Source of the DNA: an uncultured Bacteroidales bacterium
GTDB lineage: Bacteria > Bacteroidota > Bacteroidia > Bacteroidales > Bacteroidaceae
Reading direction: 5' to 3'
DNA: 56,035 nt
Assembly (NCBI GenBank): GCA_902789725.1
Contig: CADAPC010000007.1
Location: 1 to 56,035, forward strand
In this document: piece after piece, positions 26,172 through 35,572 of the stretch
Numbering within the stretch: the first letter of the stretch is position 1
How the letters are laid out: each line of letters opens with the position of its first letter
Program-made: the position numbers and the translations under genes
Notes under the pieces: model-generated
The model's input: only the letters and a program-made list of their open reading frames with translations
What the model was told of the DNA's origin: nothing
Database searches by the model: none

Positions 26172-27701
26172 CTATTTCTTGCGGAGGTAACCCCAACACT
26201 CATGCAGTATTTTTGCTCTTGTCAGCCACAAGAACCCCAGATAGAGGATAGCGGCCAAGAGGATACGGGTGAGGAGCAGAAGGAGCAGGCGGCCCATTCC
26301 ACCTTCGTCGGGAGCCATCCAAAGGGTGGCGCAGTAGGTAATGAGCATGGTGGCGGCTGCAAGGAGCATGAAGGGGAGCATTTCTTTGAGGGCCGAGCGG
26401 AAAGGGTAGCTGATTTCGTGGTGGAGGAAACGGTGCCAAATGGCTGTCCACAGGATGATGATGGCTACGTAGGCAATGACCATGCAAGTGATCCTGTTGA
26501 GTGAAAAGTGAAGAGTGAAGAGTGAAGAGTGTTGAGTGAAGAGTGAAAAATCTAAGCTGCTGATGTCGAAAGTGGAAATGAGCAGGATGCTGCCCAAGAT
26601 GATGCACCCTTGGGCGATGACGTTCCACATATACACGTTCGACTTGCCGCGCGAGATGATGAGGTTGTAGTAGAGGGTGGCAATGGGCAGAAAGGCACCT
26701 CCGATGCAGAGTAGCTGCATCAGATGAGCTGAGGAGAGCCACTTCTGACCAATGAGCACGACGATAAATTCAGGAGCCACCATTGCCAAGCCGAACATGA
26801 CGGGAAAGCTGACGAAGGCCGTGAAACGCAGCATTTTGGAGAAGACGCGCCTGAGGCGGCTCATATCGTCACCCACAGCCACAAAGGCGGGTTGCGCCAC
26901 TCCCTGCACCATGCCTGTAATGAGCGAGGAACCCATCGTGTTCCACTTGTTGGCTTGGTTGTAGGTGCCCACCGTGTGCTTGTCGTAAAGCTTGCCCAGC
27001 ACTACTGAGAAGATGTTGTTGTTCACTCCGATGAAGATATTGGTGATGAGCATTTTGGATGAGAAACTAAACATTTCTTTGATGGGGGTGGTGCTGAATT
27101 GCCAGGTGGGTCGCCAATGGGAGAGCATCCAGCTCATGAAGGTGATGGTGAGGTTGAACACGATGGTTTGTGTGGCAAGTCCCCAGTAAGCCAAGCCCAT
27201 GAATGCCATGGTGATGCCCACGATGCCCGACACCACCATGGCCGTGAGCCCCATGATGGTGAGTTCCTTCTGCTTGATTTGTCGGAAGAGGATGGCTCGC
27301 GGCACAATGCTGAAGGAGGCAATGAAAAAGCCCAGGAAGTAGTAGCGTGAAAGGGGGGTGAGGAGGGGTTCGTTGAAGAACCTGGCAATGAGTGGGGCGC
27401 ACAGGAAGAAGAGCAGATAGAGCGTAAGGCTCACAGCGGTGTTGAACCAGAAAACGGAGTTGTAGTCGAGGTGAGTAGCATTGCGCTTGTTGGTCAGAGC
27501 AGTGACGAATCCGCTGTCTTGCAGCGAGTTGGCTATGAGGGTGAAGATGGTGAGCATGCCCACCAATCCGTAGTCGGCTTGATTGAGCTGATGAGCCAAC
27601 ACGATGCCAAACACAGCGTTCAGCACCTGCATGGCTCCGTTGTTCAGTGCTCCCCACAGGAAGCCGCGAGCTGTCTTGTCTTTCAATGATGATTCTTTCA
27701 A
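26172..27701 (-). CDS. Polysaccharide flippase (Wzx/WzxC-like) with in-frame repeat insertion
   Basis: A membrane protein of 509 residues with about 12-14 helices, beginning KDKTARGFLWGALNNGAMQVLNAVFGIVLA, typical of the WzxC branch of MOP exporters that flip lipid-linked exopolysaccharide units. About residues 382-400 (LDFSLFTQHSSLFTLHFSL) are the translation of an AGTGAA heptamer array at 26500-26556, exactly 57 bp and so in frame. It falls in a loop between late helices, where it may be tolerated. It ends a leftward group with the Cys4 lipoprotein (6-bp gap) and the aldo-keto reductase. Confidence 0.88.
   Translation of the reverse strand: MKESSLKDKTARGFLWGALNNGAMQVLNAVFGIVLAHQLNQADYGLVGMLTIFTLIANSLQDSGFVTALTNKRNATHLDYNSVFWFNTAVSLTLYLLFFLCAPLIARFFNEPLLTPLSRYYFLGFFIASFSIVPRAILFRQIKQKELTIMGLTAMVVSGIVGITMAFMGLAYWGLATQTIVFNLTITFMSWMLSHWRPTWQFSTTPIKEMFSFSSKMLITNIFIGVNNNIFSVVLGKLYDKHTVGTYNQANKWNTMGSSLITGMVQGVAQPAFVAVGDDMSRLRRVFSKMLRFTAFVSFPVMFGLAMVAPEFIVVLIGQKWLSSAHLMQLLCIGGAFLPIATLYYNLIISRGKSNVYMWNVIAQGCIILGSILLISTFDISSLDFSLFTQHSSLFTLHFSLNRITCMVIAYVAIIILWTAIWHRFLHHEISYPFRSALKEMLPFMLLAAATMLITYCATLWMAPDEGGMGRLLLLLLTRILLAAILYLGFLWLTRAKILHECWGYLRKK
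26500..26556. repeat. AGTGAA half-element inside the flippase gene
   Basis: Seven heptamers (AGTGAAA, AGTGAAG x3, AGTGTTG, AGTGAAG, AGTGAAA) end in the family junction AAAATCTAAG. The total of 57 bp keeps the reading frame, and read on the coding strand it gives the SLFT-rich peptide. Confidence 0.85.
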
Positions 27702-27707
27702 TTTCTC

Positions 27708-28247
27708 TTAATTGTAGGCATTCACCATTTGTCCGTTATAGTTGATGCGGTAGCGGTAAAGCCCTCGCTTGGTGGCGGGAGGGTTCTTCTCGTCAATCTT
27801 GTAGATGACCCCGTAGTTGTTGAGGTCGAAGGTGGTGTTGCATTTTTCGCAGTGGGCATAGCCGTCGGCTGAGAGGGTAAGGCGGCGGTTGGCACGGTCG
27901 CAGATGGGGCATGCGAGGTCGAAGCAGAGCGGTTCGCCGTAGTTGTTGGTGCCCACGATAAGTCCTCCAAGCCCTAAGCTGAAATTCTTGTTGATGGCAT
28001 CGACCGGGTAGTCGTTGGAGCCAGAAGCACTTGTTATGGTGAATTTGGTGGCTCCATCCACCACGTGCTTGCGGATGGTGGCAAATTGACCCATGTTTCC
28101 CATGGCGTTGAGCAGTTCAGGGGATTGGAGCACGTTGAAGTTGCAGTACACGTGCTCGCGGTTGGAGAAGGTGGGGGTGGAATCGTCACTGCAACTCAAT
28201 AAGGCAAGCAGGGGGAGGAGGAGAAGAAGGGAAAGAGGATGTTTCAT
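27708..28247 (-). CDS. Lipoprotein with a four-cysteine knuckle, function unknown
   Basis: 179 residues with a lipoprotein signal MKHPLSLLLLLPLLALLSC (Cys19). The mature part contains CFDLACPICDRANRRLTLSA followed by HCEKCNTTFDL, so two CxxC pairs about 20 residues apart. This resembles a small zinc ribbon or the Fe-S loop of Rieske-like proteins without the histidines. It is unusual for an exported lipoprotein. No characterised family is recognised. It is placed 6 bp upstream of the flippase and 22 bp downstream of the aldo-keto reductase, all leftward and probably one transcript from 29266-29297. Confidence 0.75.
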   Translation of the reverse strand: MKHPLSLLLLLPLLALLSCSDDSTPTFSNREHVYCNFNVLQSPELLNAMGNMGQFATIRKHVVDGATKFTITSASGSNDYPVDAINKNFSLGLGGLIVGTNNYGEPLCFDLACPICDRANRRLTLSADGYAHCEKCNTTFDLNNYGVIYKIDEKNPPATKRGLYRYRINYNGQMVNAYN

Positions 28248-28269
28248 TGGGGGTGGGTCTTATTATCAG

Positions 28270-29241
28270 TTAAAACCACAGGGTGGGGTTGTTGATGATG
28301 GTGCTGATTTGCTTTATTTCTTCCTCGCTGAAGGTGAGGTTGCCCAGCGTGTCGAGATTGTTCTCCAACTGCTTCACCGACGATGTGCCAATGATGCAGC
28401 TGGTCACACGCTCGTCTGCCAACACCCACGCCAATGCCATCTGTGCGATGCTTTGGCCACGCACTTCGGCAATGACAGCGAGTTGTTTCACGGCCTCCAC
28501 GCGTTCGGGGGTCACTTGGCTTTGTTGCAGGAATCCCGTGCTGCGAGCAGCACGACTGCCTTCGGGAATGCCGTTGTTGTATTTCCCTGTCAGCAAACCC
28601 TGCGCAAGGGGGGAGAAGCAGATGATGCCGCTGCCGTTGTCGGCTGCTATCTGGAAATTGTTGTTCTTGGCTTTGGGGTCGAACATGGAGCAGCGGTACT
28701 GGGAGAGGAGACACGGCACATGGGCTTCCTTCAGGATGTCATAACATTTCTGCTGAAGTTCGGGTGGATATTTCGAAATGCCCACGTAGAGGGCTTTGCC
28801 TTGGTGTACCAGGTCGATGAGTGCCTGCATGGTTTCTTCCACAGGTGTCTCGCCGTCGTAGCGGTGGCTGTAGAAGATGTCGAAGTACTCCAATCCTGTG
28901 CGCTTGAGGCTTTGGTTGCACGATGCTATGAGGTTTTTGCGGCTGCTATTGCCACCGTACACGCCTGGCCACATATCGTGCCCGGCTTTCGACGCAATGA
29001 ACATCTCGTCGCGGTGGCTGGCCATCTGGTTTTTCAGTATTCGGCCGAAGTTCGTCTCTGCCGACCCGGGCACAGGGCCGTAGTTGTTGGCGAGGTCGAA
29101 GTGGCAGATGCCGGCATCGAATGCTTTTACCACCATTTGTGTGGCTACGGAGAAGTCATCGACCGAGCCAAAGTTGTGCCAGAGCCCCAAGCTCAGCACG
29201 GGGAGCTGCACTCCCGAATGTCCGCTGTATCTGTAAATCAT
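28270..29241 (-). CDS. Aldo/keto reductase (YghZ-like)
   Basis: An NADPH-dependent oxidoreductase of 323 residues with a TIM barrel. The catalytic Asp/Tyr are in HFDLANNYGPVPGSAE and the active-site His in YFDIFYSHRYD. Cofactor-binding residues lie in FSPLAQGLLTGKY and IIGTSSVKQLENNL. The pattern matches the AKR14/YghZ group, known to reduce L-glyceraldehyde 3-phosphate and methylglyoxal; the exact substrate here is inferred. The in-frame ATG at 29268 falls inside the -7 box (29266-29273), so the ATG at 29241 is the start. First gene of the group with the Cys4 lipoprotein and flippase. Confidence 0.92.
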   Translation of the reverse strand: MIYRYSGHSGVQLPVLSLGLWHNFGSVDDFSVATQMVVKAFDAGICHFDLANNYGPVPGSAETNFGRILKNQMASHRDEMFIASKAGHDMWPGVYGGNSSRKNLIASCNQSLKRTGLEYFDIFYSHRYDGETPVEETMQALIDLVHQGKALYVGISKYPPELQQKCYDILKEAHVPCLLSQYRCSMFDPKAKNNNFQIAADNGSGIICFSPLAQGLLTGKYNNGIPEGSRAARSTGFLQQSQVTPERVEAVKQLAVIAEVRGQSIAQMALAWVLADERVTSCIIGTSSVKQLENNLDTLGNLTFSEEEIKQISTIINNPTLWF

Positions 29242-29265
29242 ATGTCTTATTCGTTTTCTTGGTTG

Positions 29266-29297
29266 CAAAGGTACGACTAATCTCCCTATTCGCCAAA
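29266..29297 (-). promoter_or_regulatory. Promoter of the aldo-keto reductase operon
   Basis: -33 TTTG (29294-29297), 20-nt spacer, -7 TACCTTTG (29266-29273), read leftward, preceded by the CG that recurs in several promoters here. Confidence 0.8.
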
Positions 29298-29388
29298 TTT
29301 TCCATCAACAAACTCATAGTCTTGTGTGGTCTTACGGCGTTGCCCCCGATGGTTTCGTGGCGGAATATCGGATGTGGTGCTTCCACTG

Positions 29389-29423
29389 CCCCTAAACCGA
29401 TGTCGGGGATGTCGGTTTAGGGG
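29389..29423. terminator. 12-bp perfect hairpin after the TlpA-like gene
   Basis: CCCCTAAACCGA (29389-29400) and TCGGTTTAGGGG (29412-29423) around an 11-nt loop, 48 bp downstream of the leftward gene ending at 29471. No T-tract follows, so it may be a transcript-stabilising or protein-binding hairpin rather than an intrinsic terminator. Confidence 0.55.
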
Positions 29424-29470
29424 TAATGAAAGAGCCGTTTCGGACTTTCTTCTTTTATGTCAATGGAATT

Positions 29471-31507
29471 TTACTTCATTCTCTCCAATAATCCTGCCAG
29501 TGCGTCGAGGTCTATCTGGTCGGCATTGACGTCAAGCAGTGTGCCATCGCGGTCGATGAGTTTGTAGGTGGGGTAACCATTCACGCCGATATAGTTTTCT
29601 ACGGCACTCTGTTGCTCGTCGGGCAGGTTGTAGTGAACCACGTTGTTGCCCTCCACCTTGTACTCCTTGATGACGTTCTTCCACGACTCGTCGCTGCTGC
29701 GGTTGCAGAGGTAGAGATAGACGATGTCGAAGTCCTTCAGCCGCTCGTATTCCTCCTGCGAGTGGGAGAGGCGCATCTTGCAGGGAGCGCACCATGTGCC
29801 CCAAACATCGACGAGGATGATTTTGCCCTTGTAAGGCTCAATGATTTTGCGGAAAATCTTCTCGCCGTCACTCATGTTCTTCACGGCATCGTTCGATTTT
29901 ATGTTGTCCTCGTTCGAGAGTTTGCTTTTGCCTATCTGCTCATATTTGTCGTTGATAGTATGCACGGCGTGGAGGGCTACGGGCATGTGGATATGCTCGT
30001 CGGCAAAAGCGAGAATCTCCTTGCTGAGCGGCTTGCGGGTCCAGTCAATGTCTTGGCGGAGGAGTCGGCAGAGCATGATGTCTTGTGCCGTCGCTGACCA
30101 TTCGCGCGCGTTCATTTCTTTCACCATCTGCTCCAGTTCGCGTTTCCTGAACTTTTGGAGTGAGTAGTCTTCGTATTTGGGGCTTCGGTCTTGTATCGCG
30201 ATGACGGCTTTCACAAAGTCGTTCTTGCCAAACTCATCGTCAATCAACTTCTCTTGCACGCTGTCGGGCGCATTCTGTCTCTTCTCCCAATAGGCAGGAT
30301 ATGCCTCGTCGTACTGCCTGATGGCTTCCCTGTCTTTGGCCGACAAGTTGACGATGCCGTCCCTCTCGGCTTGGTCCATAATCCATTTCACTGAAAAGTC
30401 AATCTGGTCATAAGCTGCATTGTTCAGACGGAAAGCATAGTCTTCGAAGAACATCGAGAATGTGTAGGCATCCATCGTGTAAGGCTCGGCAAATTGCTTC
30501 CAATACTCTTCTTCCACAACCTTGCTGTATTCCTCAGGCACCTTATAGTTAGGGGCGAGATACATGCCCTGTGTCAAGATGCGGGCGTAGTTAGTCAATA
30601 TCTTGTTGCGATAGAAGACACGATACCGTTCTGAGAGTGTGGGATGCTGGCGGCACACTTCGTCCAGTTCCTGCATGGTCTCTTTTGTCTGCATCCTGAC
30701 GCTGTCGAGGATGTCCATGACTGTCCCCATCTTCTCCAATATCTTCGCACCGTATGAGTGGATGGAGATGCTGTGGGCATTGACTTCGTTCTGCAGACGG
30801 GCGTTCTTGCCCATGAAGAGCTTCTTCCTGTTCAGCAGGTCAATCATCAGGAAATAGGTCTCGTTGGGCTCCGCCACCACTCTCGCCGACCATCCGTTGC
30901 CATCAAGATAGAAGGATGTTGTGTTCTCTATCGGTATCCGCAGTTCGAAATGATTGTAGGAATCTATCGGTGCCGTAAACGATGGCTCTTCGTCTGTCAG
31001 GATGTTGGCCATCATCTTGACGGACACCTCGTTGATCTTCCCTTCTTTCCCCTCTGCCTTGTTCTTCAGCCAGTTAATGACGGCAGGCAGAGGACGCACC
31101 CATCCGATGATGGTCACACTGTCGCCTTCACAATAATTATTATTGGCAATTGTGTCGCAAGTGTCCTTCTCGGGGTAGTCAGGCATATCCCAGCCATTGT
31201 CAATGAGGCTGCAATCATACTGCTTGCCTCCGATGCTGATGGTGCGCTTGCCGTCCTGCTCGTTGCCGATGCTGATGTCGATGCTGTTCATGCCGTAGTT
31301 TGCCTGTATGGTGTACGTCCCATCACGCTCTTCCATTTTCGAGATGCCCCACACCTTGCAGTCGTAGATTACTTTGTCCTCGGTCAGTCCTATCAGCCAC
31401 TCGCCCGTCTTGTTGTCGCGCCAATAGGTGCCCGTGATGCCGTCGTTGCTGCATGCGCACAGCACGAGCAGCAGTATGGTTAGTAAAAACGTATTTAGTT
31501 TCTTCAT
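29471..31507 (-). CDS. TlpA-like thioredoxin-domain lipoprotein (paralogue 1)
   Basis: 678 residues with a lipoprotein signal (LLVLCAC, Cys19). Residues 25-110 form a beta-rich domain (TGTYWRDNKTGEWLIGL), followed by a long helical middle and a C-terminal thioredoxin fold. Its redox site is WGTWCAPCK, Cys573 and Cys576. The TlpA/ResA class acts as an extracytoplasmic thiol-disulfide oxidoreductase; its partner is unknown. It is paralogous over nearly its whole length to the next gene, 18 bp upstream on the same strand, with the C-terminal redox region most alike (YKGK, DVWGTWCAPCK, YNLPDEQQSA). It lacks that protein's first 145 residues. Confidence 0.85.
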   Translation of the reverse strand: MKKLNTFLLTILLLVLCACSNDGITGTYWRDNKTGEWLIGLTEDKVIYDCKVWGISKMEERDGTYTIQANYGMNSIDISIGNEQDGKRTISIGGKQYDCSLIDNGWDMPDYPEKDTCDTIANNNYCEGDSVTIIGWVRPLPAVINWLKNKAEGKEGKINEVSVKMMANILTDEEPSFTAPIDSYNHFELRIPIENTTSFYLDGNGWSARVVAEPNETYFLMIDLLNRKKLFMGKNARLQNEVNAHSISIHSYGAKILEKMGTVMDILDSVRMQTKETMQELDEVCRQHPTLSERYRVFYRNKILTNYARILTQGMYLAPNYKVPEEYSKVVEEEYWKQFAEPYTMDAYTFSMFFEDYAFRLNNAAYDQIDFSVKWIMDQAERDGIVNLSAKDREAIRQYDEAYPAYWEKRQNAPDSVQEKLIDDEFGKNDFVKAVIAIQDRSPKYEDYSLQKFRKRELEQMVKEMNAREWSATAQDIMLCRLLRQDIDWTRKPLSKEILAFADEHIHMPVALHAVHTINDKYEQIGKSKLSNEDNIKSNDAVKNMSDGEKIFRKIIEPYKGKIILVDVWGTWCAPCKMRLSHSQEEYERLKDFDIVYLYLCNRSSDESWKNVIKEYKVEGNNVVHYNLPDEQQSAVENYIGVNGYPTYKLIDRDGTLLDVNADQIDLDALAGLLERMK

Positions 31508-31525
31508 AAATTTTTCGTATATTGA

Positions 31526-33922
31526 TTATTTCATCTGCTCTAATAGACGTGCCAATTCGTCAAGGTTGCGGGCATCTATTTCCAAGTCTAGCAGATGGCC
31601 TTCACGGTTGAAGAGTTTGTAGGTGGGGAAACTGTGAACGTCAAGGTGACGCTCGATGGCTGATTGCTGCTCTTCGGGCAGGTTGTAGTGGGCTACGTTG
31701 GGGCCACTCACATTATATTCCTTGATGACGTTCTCCCAAGATTCTTGAGGACTTCTGTTGGCCAAATAGAGAAACTCAATGTCATAGTCTTTCAGTCGGG
31801 CATACTCTTCGGTGGAGTGGGAGAGGGCTTCCTTGCAGGGAGCGCACCATGTGCCCCAAATGTCGAGCAGGACGAACTTGCCCTTGTAAGGCTCTACAAG
31901 TTTCTTCAGCAATGCCTCGCCTTCGCTGAGTTCTGCGAGATTGTCAGATGACTTCAGCACCAGTTTGTCAAACTCGCGGTTCTCGATGGCAAGATAGTGG
32001 TTGTTTTGTTTTTCGATGATCTCGATGCAGATGGGGGTGCTCACCAAAGCCCTCAGCGTGTCTAAGACTGCTGGCTGTAGCGATGTGCGCTGATGGTCTA
32101 TCTCGTTATAGACCATGCGGGTGAGGTGTAGGTCTTTGATGAACGAGTCGGCATGGAGCGAGTCGAGTGTTTGCAACTGGTCTTTCATGCGGCTGATGAG
32201 AAGGTTTTCGTTCATCACCTTCCAGGCTCTTGGGCTATTGATGATTTTGTTCACCTCCTTGAGCATATCAGCGTTTTGGGCATTGAGTTCTTCGGCTTTG
32301 TGCTGCTTGGCCTCGTCGGTGGACTCGGCATTGACGGCAGCCGTTGCCTCGTCAATCCATAGGCTCCATCGGCTGAGCAAAGCCAGTTCCTTGTCGTTCG
32401 AGGCTAATTCCTTATAGTGGTCTTTGAAGTTGAACGAAATGGAGGTGCTACGTTCTTGTACAGCATCGTCCAGATAGTCGCGCAGGAATGTGCTGAGTTC
32501 GCTGTGCAGGGTGTATGGCTTCTGTAGTTTTGTCCAAAACGTGTCGTAGGCATATTGTCGGGCATTGTCGGGTAGGTTGAAGCCTTTGGCTCTGAAACGT
32601 GCCTGCCCAAAGTCACATGCCTGTCCAGAAAGGGTCGCGCCTTTTCTGTAGAGGTTATAACGAGTGGAGAGTGTCGGGTGCGCCTTGCAGAGTGAGTCGG
32701 TGTAGGCATTTTGCACTTTGAGGAGGCTGTCAACCGAGGCAATGTAAGGTGTGAACAATGCTTCATCGCCTTCTCCTGCTCCTTTCCTGCCTTCATATAG
32801 GCGAACGGATTCCCAACTGAGCGGATACTTGAAGATTTCGTTCTGCAAACGTGCATCCTCTCCCATGAAGTAGCGGCGACCCTCCTTGAAGTCGTAGAGC
32901 ATGAAGTAGGTCTTGCCCGCCTCCAACATGGTGCGGAGGAAGCAACGTTGCCAGTCGCAGCGGAACTCGGTACTGTTCAAGACGGGAATCTTCACCGTGA
33001 AGCGTCCCAACGAGTCCAAGTCGGCGTATGCAGATGTCTGGTCGTCTGTGAGGAGGTCGGTGTACAGCAGTTCGAAAGTCTTCAACTGCTTGTACTGTTC
33101 GGGCATATCCTTGAGCCAACCCACCACCGTAACGGTGTCCATCTTGTAGCCAGTATCGGCAAAGTCGGTGCGTGTGTCTTGGGTGGGGTAGTCGGGCATG
33201 AAGCGACTCGTTATCATGGAATAAGTCACTTTCTGCCGACCTATCTGCATGGTGCGCTTGCCCTTCTTGTCCTTGTCCACTGTGACCTTCAACTCGTCGT
33301 TGCCGTTGCGCATCACGATGGTCGCCTCGCCCGTCAGGGGATTCACATCGCACTTTTCGTATGTCCAGAACTTGCATTGGTAGATGGCACAATCTTCCAA
33401 AAGTGCCAGTTCCCAGTTGCCAGTCTGGTCATCGCGCCAATAGGAAGGTAGCAGTTGTTTCCAGCGTTCTTCCACAGGCTTGATGCCCTTTATCTGGAAG
33501 GCGCGGTCGCCATCCCCCTCAATGAAGTCGAACGACTTCGTGTCCTGCGGCAACGGCTGGAAGTGGAACGCCATGTCGCGCTTGCCGTTTTTGTTCGTCT
33601 GCACAAACTTGTTCAGTTCGATGCCGTCGGCAGAGGTGAGGGAGTAGCGTGTCTCGCCCACCTTCAGATAGATGTCTCCTACAAACTGAAAACTGAAGTC
33701 GGGATAGTCCGAACGCTGCATAGCCGTGATATATACCACGGTCTCCGTCTCCTTCAACTCCACCTTCGTCACATCGAGGGCAAGGTTGAAGAATCCATCG
33801 CCATAACTGGTTCCATACTCTGTGGTGGGCTGCTCCCACACTCTCGTTTTCTCCTTTGCCTGCCCTGCTATCGTAAAGAGGGCAAGCAGTGCGGTGATGA
33901 TGGTTTGCTTGTTCATATCCAT
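31526..33922 (-). CDS. TlpA-like thioredoxin-domain protein (paralogue 2)
   Basis: 798 residues. The signal peptide MNKQTIITALLALFTIAGQAK (start at 33922 or two codons later at 33916) has no lipobox. An extra N-terminal beta-sandwich-like domain (residues about 30-145, FNLALDVTKVELKETETVVYITA) is followed by the region shared with paralogue 1 (SYWRDDQTGNWELALLED). The C-terminal thioredoxin domain has WGTWCAPCK, Cys693/Cys696. Predicted periplasmic thiol-disulfide exchange protein. Such long TlpA-like proteins with an N-terminal sandwich are frequent in Prevotella, with unknown partners. No clear promoter in the 295 bp upstream. Confidence 0.85.
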   Translation of the reverse strand: MDMNKQTIITALLALFTIAGQAKEKTRVWEQPTTEYGTSYGDGFFNLALDVTKVELKETETVVYITAMQRSDYPDFSFQFVGDIYLKVGETRYSLTSADGIELNKFVQTNKNGKRDMAFHFQPLPQDTKSFDFIEGDGDRAFQIKGIKPVEERWKQLLPSYWRDDQTGNWELALLEDCAIYQCKFWTYEKCDVNPLTGEATIVMRNGNDELKVTVDKDKKGKRTMQIGRQKVTYSMITSRFMPDYPTQDTRTDFADTGYKMDTVTVVGWLKDMPEQYKQLKTFELLYTDLLTDDQTSAYADLDSLGRFTVKIPVLNSTEFRCDWQRCFLRTMLEAGKTYFMLYDFKEGRRYFMGEDARLQNEIFKYPLSWESVRLYEGRKGAGEGDEALFTPYIASVDSLLKVQNAYTDSLCKAHPTLSTRYNLYRKGATLSGQACDFGQARFRAKGFNLPDNARQYAYDTFWTKLQKPYTLHSELSTFLRDYLDDAVQERSTSISFNFKDHYKELASNDKELALLSRWSLWIDEATAAVNAESTDEAKQHKAEELNAQNADMLKEVNKIINSPRAWKVMNENLLISRMKDQLQTLDSLHADSFIKDLHLTRMVYNEIDHQRTSLQPAVLDTLRALVSTPICIEIIEKQNNHYLAIENREFDKLVLKSSDNLAELSEGEALLKKLVEPYKGKFVLLDIWGTWCAPCKEALSHSTEEYARLKDYDIEFLYLANRSPQESWENVIKEYNVSGPNVAHYNLPEEQQSAIERHLDVHSFPTYKLFNREGHLLDLEIDARNLDELARLLEQMK

Positions 33923-34217
33923 TTCGATTTATCGGTCCTTCCTTTATTATATATACGCAGGTTTTGCTGAAAATGTGACAGCCGATAGCGTAAATATCGT
34001 TAATATGTGATAAGAAGTGGCGCGGTACTGATATTGCATCCGTATTCTCGGCATCGCCAAACGCCTTCCAGCCAGATACAAGTCTCAGCCCGCGCCTAAA
34101 ACGCGAGCATCAACTTCTATCATCTTGGCTGTGTATTTTTGGCGAAATTCAGAATACAAGAATCAAAAAGTCAACGCTTCTTTATGTTGTAATGTCTATG
34201 GGGCTATCTGTCCATTT
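33923..34217. other. Intergenic stretch without a recognised feature
   Basis: About 295 bp between paralogue 2 and argH. I see no convincing open frame, TANNTTTG box, tRNA or family repeat. A GC-rich patch (CGCGCCTAAAACGCGAG near 34094-34112) could fold weakly. Confidence 0.4.
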
Positions 34218-35558
34218 TTATGGGTTGTTTAACAGTTTCTTCACTGCCTCTTCCATCTTCTGGAACTGGAAGCCGCTGACCACGTCGTCCATGAGGGCTT
34301 GTATCTTGTCGTTGCAGAGGTTGCCGATGGAGCCTTCGTGAGTGTGGTGGATGTTCTTGTTGGGGGTGAAGTTGCCTGCCTCGATGTCGAGTCCCACTTT
34401 CTTGTAGGCGTCGCGGAAGGGCATGCCTTCGCGGGCGAGGCGGTTGACTTCTTCGACGGAGAACATGGGGTCATAGATGGGGTTGTCGAGGATGTGCTCG
34501 TTCACCTCCATCTTATTGATGATGTAGGCTGTCATCTGCAGGCAGTCCTTGAGATCGTCGAAGGCTGGGAGGAATACCTCCTTGATGATTTGCAGGTCGC
34601 GGAAGTAGCCGACGGGAAGGTTGTTCATAATCATCGTGACGGTGACAGGCAGCGACTGGAGTTTGTTGCACTTGGCTCGGATCAACTCAAACACGTCGGG
34701 GTTCTTCTTGTGAGGCATGATGCTGGAGCCGGTGGTGCAGTCGGCCGGCAGACGAACAAAGCCGAAGTTTTGCGAGTTGAACATGCAGGCATCGAAGGCT
34801 AACTTGGCCAATGTGCCGGCTATGCTTGCCATGGAGAAGGCTACGTTGCGCTCCGTCTTGCCGCGCCCCATTTGGGCATACACCACGTTGTAGTTCATGG
34901 AGTCGAAGCCGAGTAGGTCGGTGGTCATCTGGCGGTTCAAGGGGAAAGAACTGCCATAGCCGGCTGCTGAACCAAGCGGGTTGCGGTTGGTGACTTTCCA
35001 AGCCGCCTGCAGGTACTGCATGTCATCGACAAGCCCCTCAGCGTAGGCACCGAACCACAAACCGAAACTGCTGGGCATGGCCACCTGCAGATGTGTGTAG
35101 CCGGGCATGAGCACGTGCTTGTAGCGTTCCGACTGGGCGATGAGTTCGTCGAAGAGGCTTTTCACCAGGGTGGCAATCTCCCTGATTTGGTCGCGGATGA
35201 AGAGTTTGAGATCCACCAGCACTTGGTCGTTGCGGCTGCGCCCGGAGTGGATTTTCTTGCCTATGTCGCCAAGCTTGCGTGTGAGCAGCATTTCCACTTG
35301 CGAATGCACGTCCTCCACACCCTCCTCAATCACAAACTCGCCCTTTTCAGCTTGGCGGTAGATGGCTTTCAGCTCCTTGAAGAGGAGCTTCAGCTCGTCG
35401 GCCGTGAGCAGGTTGATGGATTGCAGCATGGTGATGTGCGCCATTGAGCCGAGCACATCGTATTTAGCCAGATAGAGGTCCATTTCGCGGTCTCTTCCCA
35501 CGGTGAACTTCTCTATCTCCTTCGTCATCGAGACGTTTTTTGTCCACAATTTGTCCAT
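34218..35558 (-). CDS. argH: Argininosuccinate lyase
   Basis: Splits argininosuccinate into arginine and fumarate, the last step of arginine synthesis. The 446-residue protein has the family signature GSSIMPHKKNPD at about residues 277-288 carrying the catalytic serine loop, plus HSGRSRNDQV, PGYTHLQVAMPSSFG and NPLGSAAGYGSSFPL. Cytoplasmic tetramer in known members. argG and other arginine genes are not adjacent. The start MDKLWTKN lies 15 bp before an AGTGAA palindromic element (35573-35757), which separates it from the next gene upstream and may hold or block its promoter. Confidence 0.96.
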   Translation of the reverse strand: MDKLWTKNVSMTKEIEKFTVGRDREMDLYLAKYDVLGSMAHITMLQSINLLTADELKLLFKELKAIYRQAEKGEFVIEEGVEDVHSQVEMLLTRKLGDIGKKIHSGRSRNDQVLVDLKLFIRDQIREIATLVKSLFDELIAQSERYKHVLMPGYTHLQVAMPSSFGLWFGAYAEGLVDDMQYLQAAWKVTNRNPLGSAAGYGSSFPLNRQMTTDLLGFDSMNYNVVYAQMGRGKTERNVAFSMASIAGTLAKLAFDACMFNSQNFGFVRLPADCTTGSSIMPHKKNPDVFELIRAKCNKLQSLPVTVTMIMNNLPVGYFRDLQIIKEVFLPAFDDLKDCLQMTAYIINKMEVNEHILDNPIYDPMFSVEEVNRLAREGMPFRDAYKKVGLDIEAGNFTPNKNIHHTHEGSIGNLCNDKIQALMDDVVSGFQFQKMEEAVKKLLNNP

Positions 35559-35572
35559 ATGACAATGTTTTA

